From Apteryx mantelli (taxonomy: Eukaryota > Chordata > Aves > Apterygiformes > Apterygidae): a DNA stretch of 64,000 nt. The stretch covers positions 120,995,415 to 121,059,414 of the forward strand of contig NC_089979.1 of assembly GCF_036417845.1 (NCBI RefSeq), in the 5' to 3' direction. The notes beneath the pieces were generated by a model, which saw only the letters and a program-made list of their open reading frames with translations, did no database searches and had not been told where the DNA came from. Both the position numbers and the translations under genes were made by a program. Position 1 is the first letter of the stretch; every line of letters starts with the position of its first letter. Of the stretch, positions 26,501 to 35,500 are shown one piece after another.

Positions 26501-27518
26501 TTAAGATGTGCTTTTGGCTCTAACAAAACTGGAAAGCACTCTCACTTTAAAGACTTCAAGATCAGTCTGATGAAGTATTTAAAAATTAAAGAAGTGAAAG
26601 CATTGCTCAATAGTCTCTTAACACAAGGATGTAGTTTTGGGTAGTCATTGCCCTCAAACAATTTTACCTTATGTATGGAATAGAAGCAGCAGAGCTCTCT
26701 TTCAGTCTAAAGAGCAAATCCTGTACTGTATGCTACCAGTCCTCAGTAACAGTCAGATGCACTTTTCATTCACTTATAGAGCTATTGCTGATAATGTGAG
26801 TTCTCTTAACTACAGGTAGCCATGACCAAAGTGGTTGTGCCTAGAGCTGTCCTTAAAGTGATCGACTGTGCAATCCAAGTCTGTGGTGGAGCTGGAGTTT
26901 CCCAGGATTTTCCTTTGGCTTCTATGTGAGTAGGGGAGGCTTATCTATAGTTTCTAGGGTTCCTTTTAAGATCATAGTTTTACCTGTTCACCTCAGGTAG
27001 CCTGAAGCAATAGGCCACACATCCACTAGTCAAGCTTACTAATACATAAGCTATGAAATGTCAACAGTTGCTTTTAATAAATCAATCCTAAAGCAATTGC
27101 ATTGCTCTGCCCTTAGGAGACCCCCCCCAAAAAACCCAAAACACCCTCATTTGGCACTCAAAATATTTCTTATCATCTGCAGCACTGAGGACCTGTTTCC
27201 TAAGGTCAATCCTATCCTCTAGATCCTTGGAGAGAAGCAATCCCACCAAGATTTTTTCCTCTGTATCTCCCTTAAAATAGCTTTTTTTTTTAAAAAAAAA
27301 GACCAATAGTATTTGAGAAGTGTGGCTACAGGAAAAATAGTGCAGAGAATTTGCTGCTGTAACAGGATTAGAATCCACCCCTAATTCAGACTTTCTTACA
27401 CAGGTTTGCTTATATACGGACCTTGCGCCTGGCCGATGGGCCTGATGAAGTTCATCTCTCAACAATTGCAAGGTGGGAACTACTTGACCAATCAAAGAAG
27501 CTAACTGCAAAAATTTAA
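1167..27518 (+). CDS. ACAD11: ACAD11, 3' part: acyl-CoA dehydrogenase family member 11 (15 exons, 5' end outside window)
   Basis: Spliced CDS: 1167-1314, 1907-2028, 3099-3205, 3349-3475, 6253-6330, 6740-6878, 6993-7100, 8323-8421, 21074-21140, 23088-23173, 23385-23456, 24089-24243, 26230-26346, 26816-26925, 27404-27518. All borders are GT/AG, phases join without error, and the total is 1650 nt (549 codons plus TAA). The human protein is about 780 aa, so roughly the first 230 residues lie upstream. Domains: the end of an APH-like kinase domain (LDWELST, the metal-binding Asp motif), a linker, then a full acyl-CoA dehydrogenase fold with [14 protein letters not shown] (flavin/substrate loop), [10 protein letters not shown] and [10 protein letters not shown] near the C terminus. 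Family knowledge: ACAD11 uses kinase plus dehydrogenase activity to catabolise 4-hydroxy fatty acids, probably in peroxisomes. The protein ends TAKI, which is not a classical PTS1. Its large intron hosts ACKR4 on the other strand. Confidence 0.95.
1907..2028 (+). CDS. ACAD11: ACAD11 window exon 2
   Basis: Acceptor ttatag, donor CAG|gtaata. Encodes [18 protein letters not shown] and [17 protein letters not shown], the helical C-lobe of the kinase-like domain. Ends in phase 0. Confidence 0.93.
3099..3205 (+). CDS. ACAD11: ACAD11 window exon 3
   Basis: Acceptor ttttag, donor AAG|gtaaga. Encodes [19 protein letters not shown] and [13 protein letters not shown], the last helices of the kinase-like domain. 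Ends two bases into an Arg codon. Confidence 0.93.
3349..3475 (+). CDS. ACAD11: ACAD11 window exon 4 (linker)
   Basis: Acceptor ctttag, donor AAG|gtaaaa. Encodes the variable linker [20 protein letters not shown], then [22 protein letters not shown], which begins the dehydrogenase N-terminal helix. The linker is the least conserved part compared with mammalian ACAD11. Confidence 0.9.
4584..4623. repeat. T homopolymer, 40 nt
   Basis: Uninterrupted T run in an ACAD11 intron. No retroposed gene or SINE body is obvious on either side, so it may be a plain microsatellite or an eroded poly(A) tail on the - strand. Confidence 0.95.
6253..6330 (+). CDS. ACAD11: ACAD11 window exon 5
   Basis: A 78-nt symmetric phase-0 exon (26 codons) reading [20 protein letters not shown] then VLERLK. 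Acceptor ctctaag, donor AAG|gtactg. Skipping it would keep the frame. Confidence 0.9.
6740..6878 (+). CDS. ACAD11: ACAD11 window exon 6 (ACAD N-terminal domain)
   Basis: Encodes [40 protein letters not shown] and NCHAP, the conserved N-terminal helical domain of the acyl-CoA dehydrogenase fold. Acceptor ttaacag, donor CCTG|gttagc. The donor (gttagc) is weaker than its neighbours. Confidence 0.93.
6993..7100 (+). CDS. ACAD11: ACAD11 window exon 7
   Basis: Encodes [20 protein letters not shown] and [15 protein letters not shown]. The last residues start the flavin-contacting FCMTEP motif, which is completed by the next exon. Acceptor ttacag, donor ACAG|gtaaat. Confidence 0.95.
7101..8322 (+). 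other. ACAD11: ACAD11 intron between window exons 7 and 8
   Basis: 1.2 kb of intron with no recognisable feature besides a T-rich acceptor tract. Confidence 0.6.
8323..8421 (+). CDS. ACAD11: ACAD11 window exon 8
   Basis: Encodes [20 protein letters not shown] and [12 protein letters not shown], the beta-domain of the dehydrogenase with the NGxKWWSS strand typical of the ACAD10/11 branch. Acceptor aacacag, donor AGCG|gtaagc. It precedes the 12.65-kb intron that hosts ACKR4. Confidence 0.95.
8481..8507. repeat. A homopolymer, 27 nt
   Basis: Uninterrupted A run 60 nt past the donor of ACAD11 window exon 8. Confidence 0.95.
11955..12211 (-). other. ACKR4: ACKR4 3' UTR
   Basis: AT-rich non-coding stretch between the ACKR4 TAG stop (12214-12212) and the first downstream canonical poly(A) signal on the - strand. 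A longer 3' UTR cannot be excluded. Confidence 0.5.
11974..11979 (-). terminator. ACKR4: ACKR4 poly(A) signal
   Basis: AATAAA on the - strand (tttatt on +), about 235 nt downstream of the ACKR4 stop. It lies inside the ACAD11 host intron. Confidence 0.55.
12212..13282 (-). CDS. ACKR4: ACKR4 (CCRL1): atypical chemokine receptor 4, intronless coding exon nested in ACAD11
   Basis: A 356-aa seven-transmembrane receptor (human is 350 aa). Features seen: an acidic, Tyr-containing N terminus with NNST glycosylation sequons; GNSLVVAI in TM1; [15 protein letters not shown] in TM2; extracellular Cys at residues 32, 113, 188 and 279; DRYRAISK at 137-144; [14 protein letters not shown] in TM6; and NPLLY at 303-307. 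The LPYNIVKF and [20 protein letters not shown] blocks are diagnostic of ACKR4 among chemokine receptors. Family knowledge: it binds and internalises CCL19, CCL21 and CCL25 without G-protein signalling and shapes dendritic-cell migration gradients. I chose the ATG at 13282 rather than 13324 because the upstream 14 codons cross a convincing splice acceptor, with the exon starting at 13290. The ATG four codons further in (13270) is a possible alternative start. The gene lies antisense inside the intron after ACAD11 window exon 8. Confidence 0.95.
   Translation of the reverse strand: MGWDMNNSTDYWIEDEGDLSSVIDYNTYELLCEKDDVRNFSKLFLPVFYSLAFTVGVAGNSLVVAIFAYCKKPKTKTDVYIMHLAIADLLLLFTLPFWAANAVQGWELGNAMCKLASSLYTMNFSSGMLFLACISVDRYRAISKSQGHRRAGKQCSVTCIWVWLAAIVLSIPELIFNQVKKYNDRNECLPVFPVNMETLLKATIQILEIILEFLLPFLVMLTCYSATAKAIFRSPNAKKSRPFIVLLAVVATFIITQLPYNIVKFWRAIDTIYLLITDCDASKTIDVALQVTKSIALFHTCLNPLLYAFLGASFKMHIMKIAKNYGYWRRQQQNGITEEISMNYEDHTEETISFTI
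13290..13310 (-). other. ACKR4: ACKR4 splice acceptor before the coding exon
   Basis: On the - strand a pyrimidine-rich run (tttctttttgtcttgcag) ends with AG at 13292-13291, and the start codon follows 8 nt later. This implies at least one non-coding 5' exon and rules out the naive 370-aa reading frame that starts at 13324. Confidence 0.75.
19377..19395. repeat. T homopolymer, 19 nt
   Basis: T run in the ACAD11 host intron, far from any exon. Confidence 0.9.
19746..19760. repeat. C homopolymer, 15 nt
   Basis: C run in the ACAD11 host intron; length is likely to be polymorphic or error-prone. Confidence 0.9.
21074..21140 (+). CDS. ACAD11: ACAD11 window exon 9
   Basis: A 67-nt exon after a pure T tract ending taag. 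Encodes [20 protein letters not shown] then AS, the substrate-binding beta strand region. Donor CCAG|gtatgg. The final AG joins the next exon to make Arg. Confidence 0.92.
22590..22680 (+). mobile_element. Possible eroded CR1-type retroposon 3' end
   Basis: The text ggaattggagactgaa...gagaggtcgtctccagtcctgcc...acattctga resembles the 3' end of avian CR1 LINEs (gaggtcccttccagccc, then attctatga units). It is degenerate, and I rely on recalled consensus only. Confidence 0.25.
22726..22742. repeat. Short GAT/ATG trinucleotide microsatellite
   Basis: About five to six units of gat in an ACAD11 intron. Confidence 0.8.
23088..23173 (+). CDS. ACAD11: ACAD11 window exon 10
   Basis: Encodes [20 protein letters not shown] then PLSVFGYL. 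Acceptor gatcag, donor CTGG|gtaagg. Matches the conserved KQHSMI.VPM block of ACAD11. Confidence 0.93.
23385..23456 (+). CDS. ACAD11: ACAD11 window exon 11
   Basis: A 72-nt exon with 69 nt of whole codons plus shared codons at each end. Encodes [20 protein letters not shown] then IIL. Acceptor tgtag, donor CTGG|gtgagt. Confidence 0.93.
24089..24243 (+). CDS. ACAD11: ACAD11 window exon 12
   Basis: Encodes [40 protein letters not shown] and [11 protein letters not shown]. This is the start of the C-terminal helical domain; [13 protein letters not shown] is a strong ACAD10/11-type block. Acceptor aaccag, donor CAC|gtaagt. Confidence 0.95.
26230..26346 (+). CDS. ACAD11: ACAD11 window exon 13
   Basis: A 117-nt symmetric phase-0 exon encoding [20 protein letters not shown] and [19 protein letters not shown]. 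Acceptor cttcag, donor GAG|gtgatt. Confidence 0.95.
26816..26925 (+). CDS. ACAD11: ACAD11 window exon 14
   Basis: Encodes [20 protein letters not shown] then [16 protein letters not shown]. The QVCGGAG block is the dimer/FAD contact shared by acyl-CoA dehydrogenases. Acceptor ctacag, donor TCTAT|gtgagt. The Met codon is split across the junction. Confidence 0.95.
27404..27518 (+). CDS. ACAD11: ACAD11 terminal coding exon
   Basis: Encodes [37 protein letters not shown] and a TAA stop at 27516-27518. RLADGP aligns with the position where short- and medium-chain enzymes have xYEGT with the catalytic Glu; here the acidic residue is Asp. Acceptor acacag. Confidence 0.95.
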
Positions 27519-27800
27519 TGTCAGCCTAAAGCCATCTCATACAGATGGAGGATTTAGGAAAGATTGCTTTGAACAATACAGTGTTGTTAAAGCTCAAGTT
27601 AGATGAGTACAAAAACTTGCTTCTGGCTTGAAGCAAGATGTATTCCCTTAACCCTTCCTTATAATTAATTACTGCATTTACAAATCAGGGGCTTGCTGCA
27701 AGTCTGTAGACTTTATCTGTGAAGTAAGAGTACCTTAAACACTCAAAATTGTCTGAGTTCTCTACGGTATTGAATAAAGTTCACTTTCCTAACAGGCCTA
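27519..27800 (+). other. ACAD11: ACAD11 3' UTR
   Basis: Non-coding sequence from the TAA stop to just beyond the AATAAA at 27773-27778. The exact cleavage site is not visible; 10-30 nt past the signal is the usual distance. Confidence 0.7.
27773..27778 (+). terminator. ACAD11: ACAD11 poly(A) signal
   Basis: Canonical AATAAA about 255 nt downstream of the ACAD11 stop codon and the first canonical signal after it on the + strand. Confidence 0.7.
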
Positions 27801-27806
27801 AAATGC

Positions 27807-27812
27807 TTTATT
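27807..27812 (-). terminator. DNAJC13: DNAJC13 candidate poly(A) signal, distal, opposed to the ACAD11 signal
   Basis: AATAAA on the - strand only 29 nt beyond the ACAD11 AATAAA on the other strand. If used, the two transcripts would end within, or overlap by, a few tens of bases. Confidence 0.35.
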
Positions 27813-28331
27813 TGTTCTGAGCCAAAGCCCTTTTAACCTTTCTGAAGTTCTCAAAGGTCAGAGGTTCCTCAACTCCATCACTGCAACAATACTCACCAAT
27901 AACTTGTTCTTTGATATTACCTACTTAACACAAATTCTTCAAACAGAGCCAGGTACATTATAGGAAATAGAACCTACAGTGCAATATTCTGTAAGGCAGG
28001 ACAATCTTTCCAGCATGTGTGCACATTTACAGCTTGTACGGGGTTGATCAACAATTGACTTAAGGATGCTGCTCCCCCCCCAAAGACCAATAAACAATCC
28101 TTCACTTGCAAAGGTCTCAGTTCCCAGCTAACATTACTCTTCTGTTGGAGCTTGGGGAGTGAAGAACCATAGGACTCAAGGTCAGAACTTTGGAGTCTCA
28201 TCTTGAGGACTGAGCCAAGCCAGATAACTGTTCACCTGAAGGGCAACAGCTGCTGAAGTCAGGCTGTAGAGATAAGACTGATAGCTCCCAGTAACTAGAA
28301 CTGGCAGCTTTCTGCAAATAAGTTTCATACT

Positions 28332-28337
28332 TTTATT
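28332..28337 (-). terminator. DNAJC13: DNAJC13 candidate poly(A) signal, middle
   Basis: AATAAA on the - strand about 1.07 kb downstream of the DNAJC13 stop codon. Confidence 0.35.
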
Positions 28338-28705
28338 ACTTCATTGTGCAGAAAAAACAAGACTATGATCTCAAAAAAAAAAGCAGTAATGATTGTTTAT
28401 ATTTCCATTCATCTTAGTATCCTCTCACTTCCTGCCAAGAATGTTTCATAGGAAGTTGAGAATATCAACAAGTCAGTTGCTGAACTGTAGTTCAAATAGA
28501 AACAAGTGTATGGTGTAGCTTGTTTTGTGGTTTAGGAGTTCTACTACCTGAGGGATGTGTCAAGACCCACACAACCCAAGGAACTCCCAAGGAACCCTAC
28601 TTAACAGCACTCAAATTAAGGTCCACCACCCCCTTCTCCCCATACCACCCAAAGAACAGCTACATAAGAACACCTCCTTTCTCATTAACAAGGCTCTTAA
28701 TTCCC

Positions 28706-28711
28706 TTTATT
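28706..28711 (-). terminator. DNAJC13: DNAJC13 candidate poly(A) signal, proximal
   Basis: AATAAA on the - strand about 700 nt downstream of the stop codon, in an AT-rich context. Confidence 0.5.
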
Positions 28712-29404
28712 TTAAAATTGTATGTACATATGAATGATCTGTATAATGTACACTCAATATAGAAAGTTTTTATATACTGGATAATGTATAGAACATTTCA
28801 CAATTACACTAATTTCTTACATAACATGTCAACTTAAAGTTTTTTGCTGAAGCTTTTTCAATTTGGTAAAGCCAGTTATACATATGAATGTCTAATGCTG
28901 TTTGATCTCAGGAAGATAATGTTAATGATTAAGGTCAGTGAACTGGGCAGGGACAAACCCTTTGCAAGTCATGTTCAATACAGAATGATCATGTCAGGCT
29001 GGGAAGAGAAGGGAATGCCCTTTTAGTGGGGGTCAGTGAGGTCAAAGTGATTTAGCCCAATTCCTCTAGACTGTAGCTCAACTCCAGTCATGCTAATTCA
29101 TAAAATATAAAAACTAGGAAAGTTTGATTCACAGTCTTGTAAACAAATATAAAGGAACAAAATGTGCTTACATACAAGAAAAAATTCTTGTGTACCCATT
29201 TCAACTGATCCACAGAGTGCTTTGTTATGTTACAGTGTGGTAGTTAGAATCACTGACTTTTTCCTAAAAAACAGTCATAGAAAAAGGAATAACACTATCA
29301 TTAAAGATTTGGAAAGGCAGTAAGTTCACTTCAACATTAGAGGAAAGTGCTGTTCCTCATCACTGGCCAGTCTGCCTTTGTCTTTCCACAAGAATTTCCA
29401 ATCC

Positions 29405-29502
29405 TTAGCTGACATCTCCTACATCACTGTCTACTGGGGGTGGTACATTGGGCATTACAGATGATGTTGTCCCTGCAGTAAGGTAACCAGCAACTCCAGG
29501 GC
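29405..29502 (-). CDS. DNAJC13: DNAJC13 terminal coding exon
   Basis: Encodes [20 protein letters not shown] then [11 protein letters not shown] and TAA at 29407-29405. The GYLTxG element repeats the TAGYLTG at the end of the previous exon. The extreme C terminus (GDVS) differs from the GDLGYQT that I recall for the human protein. Acceptor cccaaag. Confidence 0.93.
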
Positions 29503-32500
29503 CTTTGGGGAAAGAAAAAAAAACAGAATATTGGTGATTAGTCTTGATTAAAATGATTAAACAGCCTTACTCTCTCTGGTAGCATTCAAATACATCATCC
29601 AAGTCAACCACCTTAAACAAGATTTAGAAGTTTTAGTTTAGCTTCAGCTTCTTCACAATCTAGGAACACTAGGAATTAAGGGGTCTTAGTCCTCATAGTC
29701 ACTAAATAAAGTGATTTACATAGACCATTCTTAGACTTGCACAGCATTTTTTCTATTCCAGTACACCATTATAGATTACAAAAATACCAACAGTATTATC
29801 CATCTCATCTTCCACCAGGGAATGGGTGGGGTGGGGCTTCCTTTGCTAAGGAAAGGACCTGCTGCAGAAGTGCAATGACTTCAGTCATGCACTCCATTAC
29901 TCCACATTTATGCTTTCAGCACTGGAAGGGTTTTCCCAACCACATAACTGAAGCAAGCTCACCGTACTGCCTCACGAGCCAGCAGAACCGCCTCATGTTT
30001 GTCTAGGGCAGCTCTTTGTGCCTTCAGTTAAGGAAGAAAACTATTCTTGGGATGCACAGACTCTATACCAGAGATAGAGAACACCTTACATTAGCCAATC
30101 TAAACAGATGACTACATGGGTCAGTCAGTTTTGTACTGCAAACAAAGCCTCTCTTCTCAATGCTTGGACTTAGTTTAGTCACTATAGAAATCTCCAGCAA
30201 CAGCTATAAAACTACTCATGTTGCAACATGAGGTGTTTTAAGGGTAAGTCTTATCAAATTAGTAATTGTAGAAAACTGCCCACACCCAACATGTTTGAAT
30301 TAATACTGATTCCAGATCTTCAGCCTATGAAGTCAATAATCCTGAATAGGGAAGAGTTCTGCTTGGTCCTTTACACTTCCCTTAAGGTCTCCCATATTTA
30401 CTATCCCTTCATCCCCCCACCCTCCCTTCTCACACCACAGCCTAGAGCCAGAATGCCAGTGTTGTTTGTTGACAGCCCTATGATGCTACTGCAAGCAAGA
30501 GAGCAAAGCATGTGGTGCCTTTGGTAAAGAGCTCCTGACCCCCAAAGGGCACTCCTCTTTACTAGCCTGTTGGTGACACCTGCAAAGAGCCAGACTCACT
30601 TTTGCATGTCCTAGTGCAAAAATGCCACCATTTCTCCTCCTTCAAATCTTTCCATAATTGAGTATTTTAACAGTTGAGAAGTTTAATGCATCTGTAGTAT
30701 CAGCAAGTATCAGCTGCTGCATTGTTAGTTTTCTGCTGCTGTGTGCTTAAAGATGACAAGTTTTAGTGTTTTGCAGCTTGGGACTCCACATTTGTTACAA
30801 CTTTGACATGCATCTATTACTTGGAAGGCAGCAAATGCAGCATGCATCTTGCAAGATGGTATCTACCTGCTTTAGAGAGCTACACAGAAGTTAGCAAGCT
30901 GCCTGGCAGAGCAGATCTAAAGCCCACTTCTCAGGTGAAGGGGACTGCTGCCAGTTAGAAGGGAAGGAGAGGAGACACCTGAGGGAAAGAGAAATAAGCA
31001 AGGGAAAGTTTAAGGGAAGTGCAAATAGCAAAGCAATTTGAAGCAAGAGATAGGCAGAACACAAGATAAGGCAGGTTAAAAAAGCTAGTAGTTCAGTTTC
31101 CATTTGTATAGCATCTTCATTTTATACTTGCAAGCACTTAAACATTGGGCAAGTCAAATGATGCACAGGCCATAAGACATTATGCCCAGGCTACAGCTGT
31201 AGAGCTACATTGTCCCCAGTTTCAAACCTGACAGTTTCTGATAGTTTGTTTTTAGCCAGGGTTTACTCCATAACTTACAGTTTATGGATTACTAAAGATT
31301 TTTTCAGCACCAACAGTTTACATTCCTTAAAGTGGCATCGGATAGCAAATGGTGCAAGAGAACAGTCAACTCCTGTTCAGAGCTAGTGTTGAGTCTGTGG
31401 GATAGGGAAAGACTTCAAGTACTGCCACCTAACCATTCATCCTCAAGATATTGAGCACCTGCTTCCAGAATGTCAGGTTCTGGAATTTAAGGGATCTTCC
31501 TTCCCCCCCCCCCCCAAATACACGCCAGTATCTTGCAATAAACATTTCTGTCTGTATGCCATCTGATTTATGCCTTATTAATTCAGTTCTTATGCTTAAA
31601 AGCTTTACCAAGAGCCTTATATTAAACTGGATGAGATTTAAAGTTCCATACAGCATATTGAGATGCTCTTATTAATTTTTTCATAAGGGACTTGAAAACA
31701 TTAGTTGGGAGGCTAAACTGTTAAAACTAAGCAATCTCACCCACTTGCTTAGTTGCTGGCTATGTAGGAGTCAGAAGCTCGCACCAGGTATTGCTTTACA
31801 GTTTGTTACAATGTAGTTGCACAAAAGAGTTTCAGGTTCCGCAAATAATCTTTGATATCTTAAGTTTTGGACTCTGTGACACAGCATAATATAGTCATTA
31901 AAGATGACTATCAACTGTTGCACACCAGTAGAGGAAGAACTAGTTTGATATGCTATGACATTTTACAGTACCAGGATTATGTCCACATGATGCTATTACC
32001 AGCATGGAAGTTCACACCAGTTGCCATCCTCAGTGTGCACCATGTGTGCAGTATGAACAGCTAGAGGCCTTGCCTCCAAACTGTGAGCAGGATCAAGGTG
32101 GCACACCTGGGGCACAACTTTAGCCCAGGTAGCACTCACAGGTGACCCACAAGGGGCACACCACGAATGTGCTCAAGTGTGTACCACAAATGCAGGCAAG
32201 GGGCCATTGTTACTGGAGCACCACCACTGAATCAACAAGGGACATCCTCACACTCCCAGGAAAGTCAATAACATTCAAACTGTTCCAATACTATAATTAC
32301 ATGCCTCATACTAAAGCAGCATGGCAGAATTAACAGAGTTCAGCTATTTAAATACAGGTCTACTGTATTTACTGTAGGGTACTTGCAAGACTTGTCATCT
32401 ACCAGGTTCCCCTGCTCCTTGCTTCTGCTTAATGCACCCCTCACCAACTGGTTTCAATGTTAAACAGGGTTTTGCACCAAGTGGATATCAGAAACTGTAG

Positions 32501-35500
32501 AGATGCACCAGACATGTCTGAAGTCACAAGCGGGACACAAACATGGCTAATTTGAAAGGTGCTGCAAAGCTCTAATATTTTATAAGTACAGTGACAACTA
32601 TGCCAAGGAATACATTTTTTTCTACCACAAGAGAAATTGTGGCTTTTGATATTGAAGTATTTAGAAAACTTGCAGTATTTTCCATGGCATTAAGTGTTTA
32701 GGCAACATGATGGCACCAGATCCTGAGCATAAACACTACCACCAGAGTTAAGTCTGACACAATTGAGTCATGAAGTTCAGTATGATTCAGGACATTAATA
32801 GGAAAAGGTTGCAAACCTGTGAGGTATCCTGCTGTCTGTGTCTCAGAAATGAACAAGTCATGTTTCTGATCTTTGAAGGCACTCCACACAGAAGAACGAG
32901 ACAGAATTTCATTTACCTACAGCATTTGGAGAGATTAACACAATGAACAAGTGACACTTAAGGGTCTAGGGGAAATAAACTCATTTTCAAGAACTAAGTC
33001 ATTCTGAAGGGATCACCAAATAGGACAGCAGTATTTTAGGTCAGGATACAGAATCACAAATTTAAGAGGAGACTGCAACAACTTTTCTTCATTTGAACTG
33101 TGCAGGTCAATATACAGTGTGGAAGGCTCAGCATCACTTAGGAGCTTGACTTTCTTCCCCCATTCTCCTGGGAGACCAGGAAAAGCAGCCCTGGAAACAG
33201 TCATTTGCCTTGTGCCTAGAGCTTAAGTTGAACAGGGCTTTTCCCATACAACAGGAAGATAGGCCCAACTTGGAGGAAAAACCCTATTCCTTTTGACAAA
33301 ACCTTCAACACAAGGGCAGGGGAAAGGGATCGGAAACTAGCAGTTATCAGGACAGATTTTATTGACTTGAATATAGGTGTGTAACACTGCTGCAGCTGTC
33401 TACAGCAATATTTATCACAGCAAACAAAAAAGCAATTTAGGTTTCCAAATGAAGAGTTGTCTGCAAAAGCCTAACTGAAGGCTTATAGAACACTCCTGCA
33501 CTTGGGATTTGACTCCAACTAGTGCTTTTTACCACTCATTGAGCCAATATGAGTTCACAAGAACCTGAGATGGAAGAGTTTCAATCCATCATGATTTTGT
33601 AGTTATGAGATGTTAATATTTCAGGTGGAGTCAAACACATAAAAGTCATAGTAAGATAGGACAAGAATTGTTCAGAGTTGGATATTCCAAGTGCACAAAG
33701 CCCAGTTAAGGACTTGTCAGCACTTACCTGTTCCCCATACTGTAGGCTGTGAGACATGGACTTCAGAGTTTTAACAATCTGAGCTTTTGTTGCAGATGGG
33801 CTTTCCAGGTTTTCAAGGCCAATACCTTCCAGCAGCTTTAGCAGATAAGGGACCAAATCTGCTTTCAAAGCCTATAAACACACCCAAATGAGTTGGCTTA
33901 ACATGGACTTAACATGTCTTAAAAAGTTTATTTTGATTAGTGGCATTCACATCTTAGGCTTTTGCAGTGAACAAGCCAAAACCCTATCCTACGCATTAAG
34001 CTTCAATGCTTGGGCAACATCCTTGAACAGGTCTACATTTTGAGTAAGGGACTGGTTTGTCTTCTCCAACATGAAAAGCACATTAATCGGATGGCTTCTG
34101 GCAAGCCTGCTGGACACTTAAATTGGATGGTACCTCTGTTCTTATGCACAGATTACAGATAGACAAATATAAGAGTCGCACATTTCTGCAGAGTAATATA
34201 CTACTTACTTGGGCTACTAAGTCATTTTGTTCCTTCTGAAACATTCGGTTAAGTGCTTCACAGGCTATACCAATTATATCAGATCTCTTTTTCATTCCAT
34301 TCATGAGAGGGCTAATGGTCTCAAGCGATGCCATTGCTCGAACACAAAGCTATGAGGAGACAAACATCCAGAACACTTTATTGTATTTTTTTATGCTAAG
34401 CTTGATGATTCTGGCAGATTTGGTCAGCCAAGACTAAGTTTCTCAGTGTCATTAATCTGTTAATTCTCTGGTCTCCTGTAAATATTTGCATTTCTGACTA
34501 TAAATACTGCGTACCAGACTAATGCACTAAGAACATTAGCAAACAAAAGCATACTTATAACTTCTTTAATAATTTCTCAAGAGTGATTTGGTACCTCGTT
34601 GTCAGACAATATGTGCATGACACGAATGGCACTTTTAGGAATGGCGTTATTCTTGTGATTCATGGCCTGGAGTATCTTGTGAAGATGACCAAGTGGAGGG
34701 ACTTGATCAGCTAGCTGAGGCTGGGCACTGAATAGGCACACAGTTGCTGTTGTAATAGTTTCTAAGGTTTCCCCCTGCAGAAAAAAAAAGCAAAATATCT
34801 CAGTATAGCCTAATGTATCATCATATTAGGAGTAATGATTCAAACTTCCATTGCACTACAGTATAGATTTTTCCTAGTGCTTTTAGTGCTGCAACCGTTA
34901 AAACAAGGAAGTTAGAAGAATCTGCTCCAGTAGTAGTAGACAAATTCACACTTAACTTCAACACAGATTACACTGAAACAGAGCACTGTTTTCAGTGTCT
35001 AGAGAAGCCAATGTCTGGGTGCAGCCTAGGTGCGCACAGTAGCACATGGGCTAACTAGCTCAGGGATAGTATGGATGTTTAGGCTGACCACTTGAATGCC
35101 TGAAGGCGTTCTGCAGTCTCTGCAGCAGTACTAATCACGCTTGCTGAATGCTGCACGCCCATGCAAACTGCCATCACATCTTTTTAATAAAGATATATAT
35201 TATATTCAGTTTGCAGTCAGTTTCTTCCTGTAACTCTACCCTAAAATCTGTCTGAACACTGTTTAAAATTCAGTTTATTACCAATATCATTAAGTCACTG
35301 ACTTGCATGTAGTTCTCAAACTAAAACATTAGTTCTATTGTATTAAGCTAATTGTCAGATGGCAACTCTAGGTCACATAATTCACACCATCAGAATGGGA
35401 AATCAGTGCTGCAGAAAGACAACACTAGAAAGTGCATCAAGACCTGAAAGTTTCTAGGCTGTGAAGAAACAGGTGCCATTTGTTTAGGTCAGTAAGTCAT

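Larger units (their letters stand above)
21141..27403 (+). other. ACAD11: ACAD11 introns between window exons 9 and 15
   Basis: Introns 21141-23087, 23174-23384, 23457-24088, 24244-26229, 26347-26815 and 26926-27403. Two GC-richer pockets (about 21500-21840 and 25150-25880) stand out from the AT-rich surroundings. A short ATG/GAT microsatellite lies at 22726-22742. No extra exon was identified. Confidence 0.55.
27790..29404 (-). other. DNAJC13: DNAJC13 3' UTR (probable extent)
   Basis: About 1.6 kb without credible coding sequence between the DNAJC13 stop and the ACAD11 tail. AATAAA hexamers on the - strand at 28711-28706, 28337-28332 and 27812-27807 offer proximal to distal ends. Which one is used cannot be read from sequence alone. 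Confidence 0.55.

Noticed and set aside
27088..27510. 140-codon open frame on the - strand over the ACAD11 last exon
   Set aside because: It overlaps the ACAD11 terminal coding exon in antisense and runs into its intron; it contains a Lys/Phe homopolymer stretch from an A/T run and resembles no family.
34820..34850. Box C-like ATGATGA on the - strand, considered as a C/D snoRNA
   Set aside because: There is no box D and terminal stem at the right distance before exon 36 begins at 34774.
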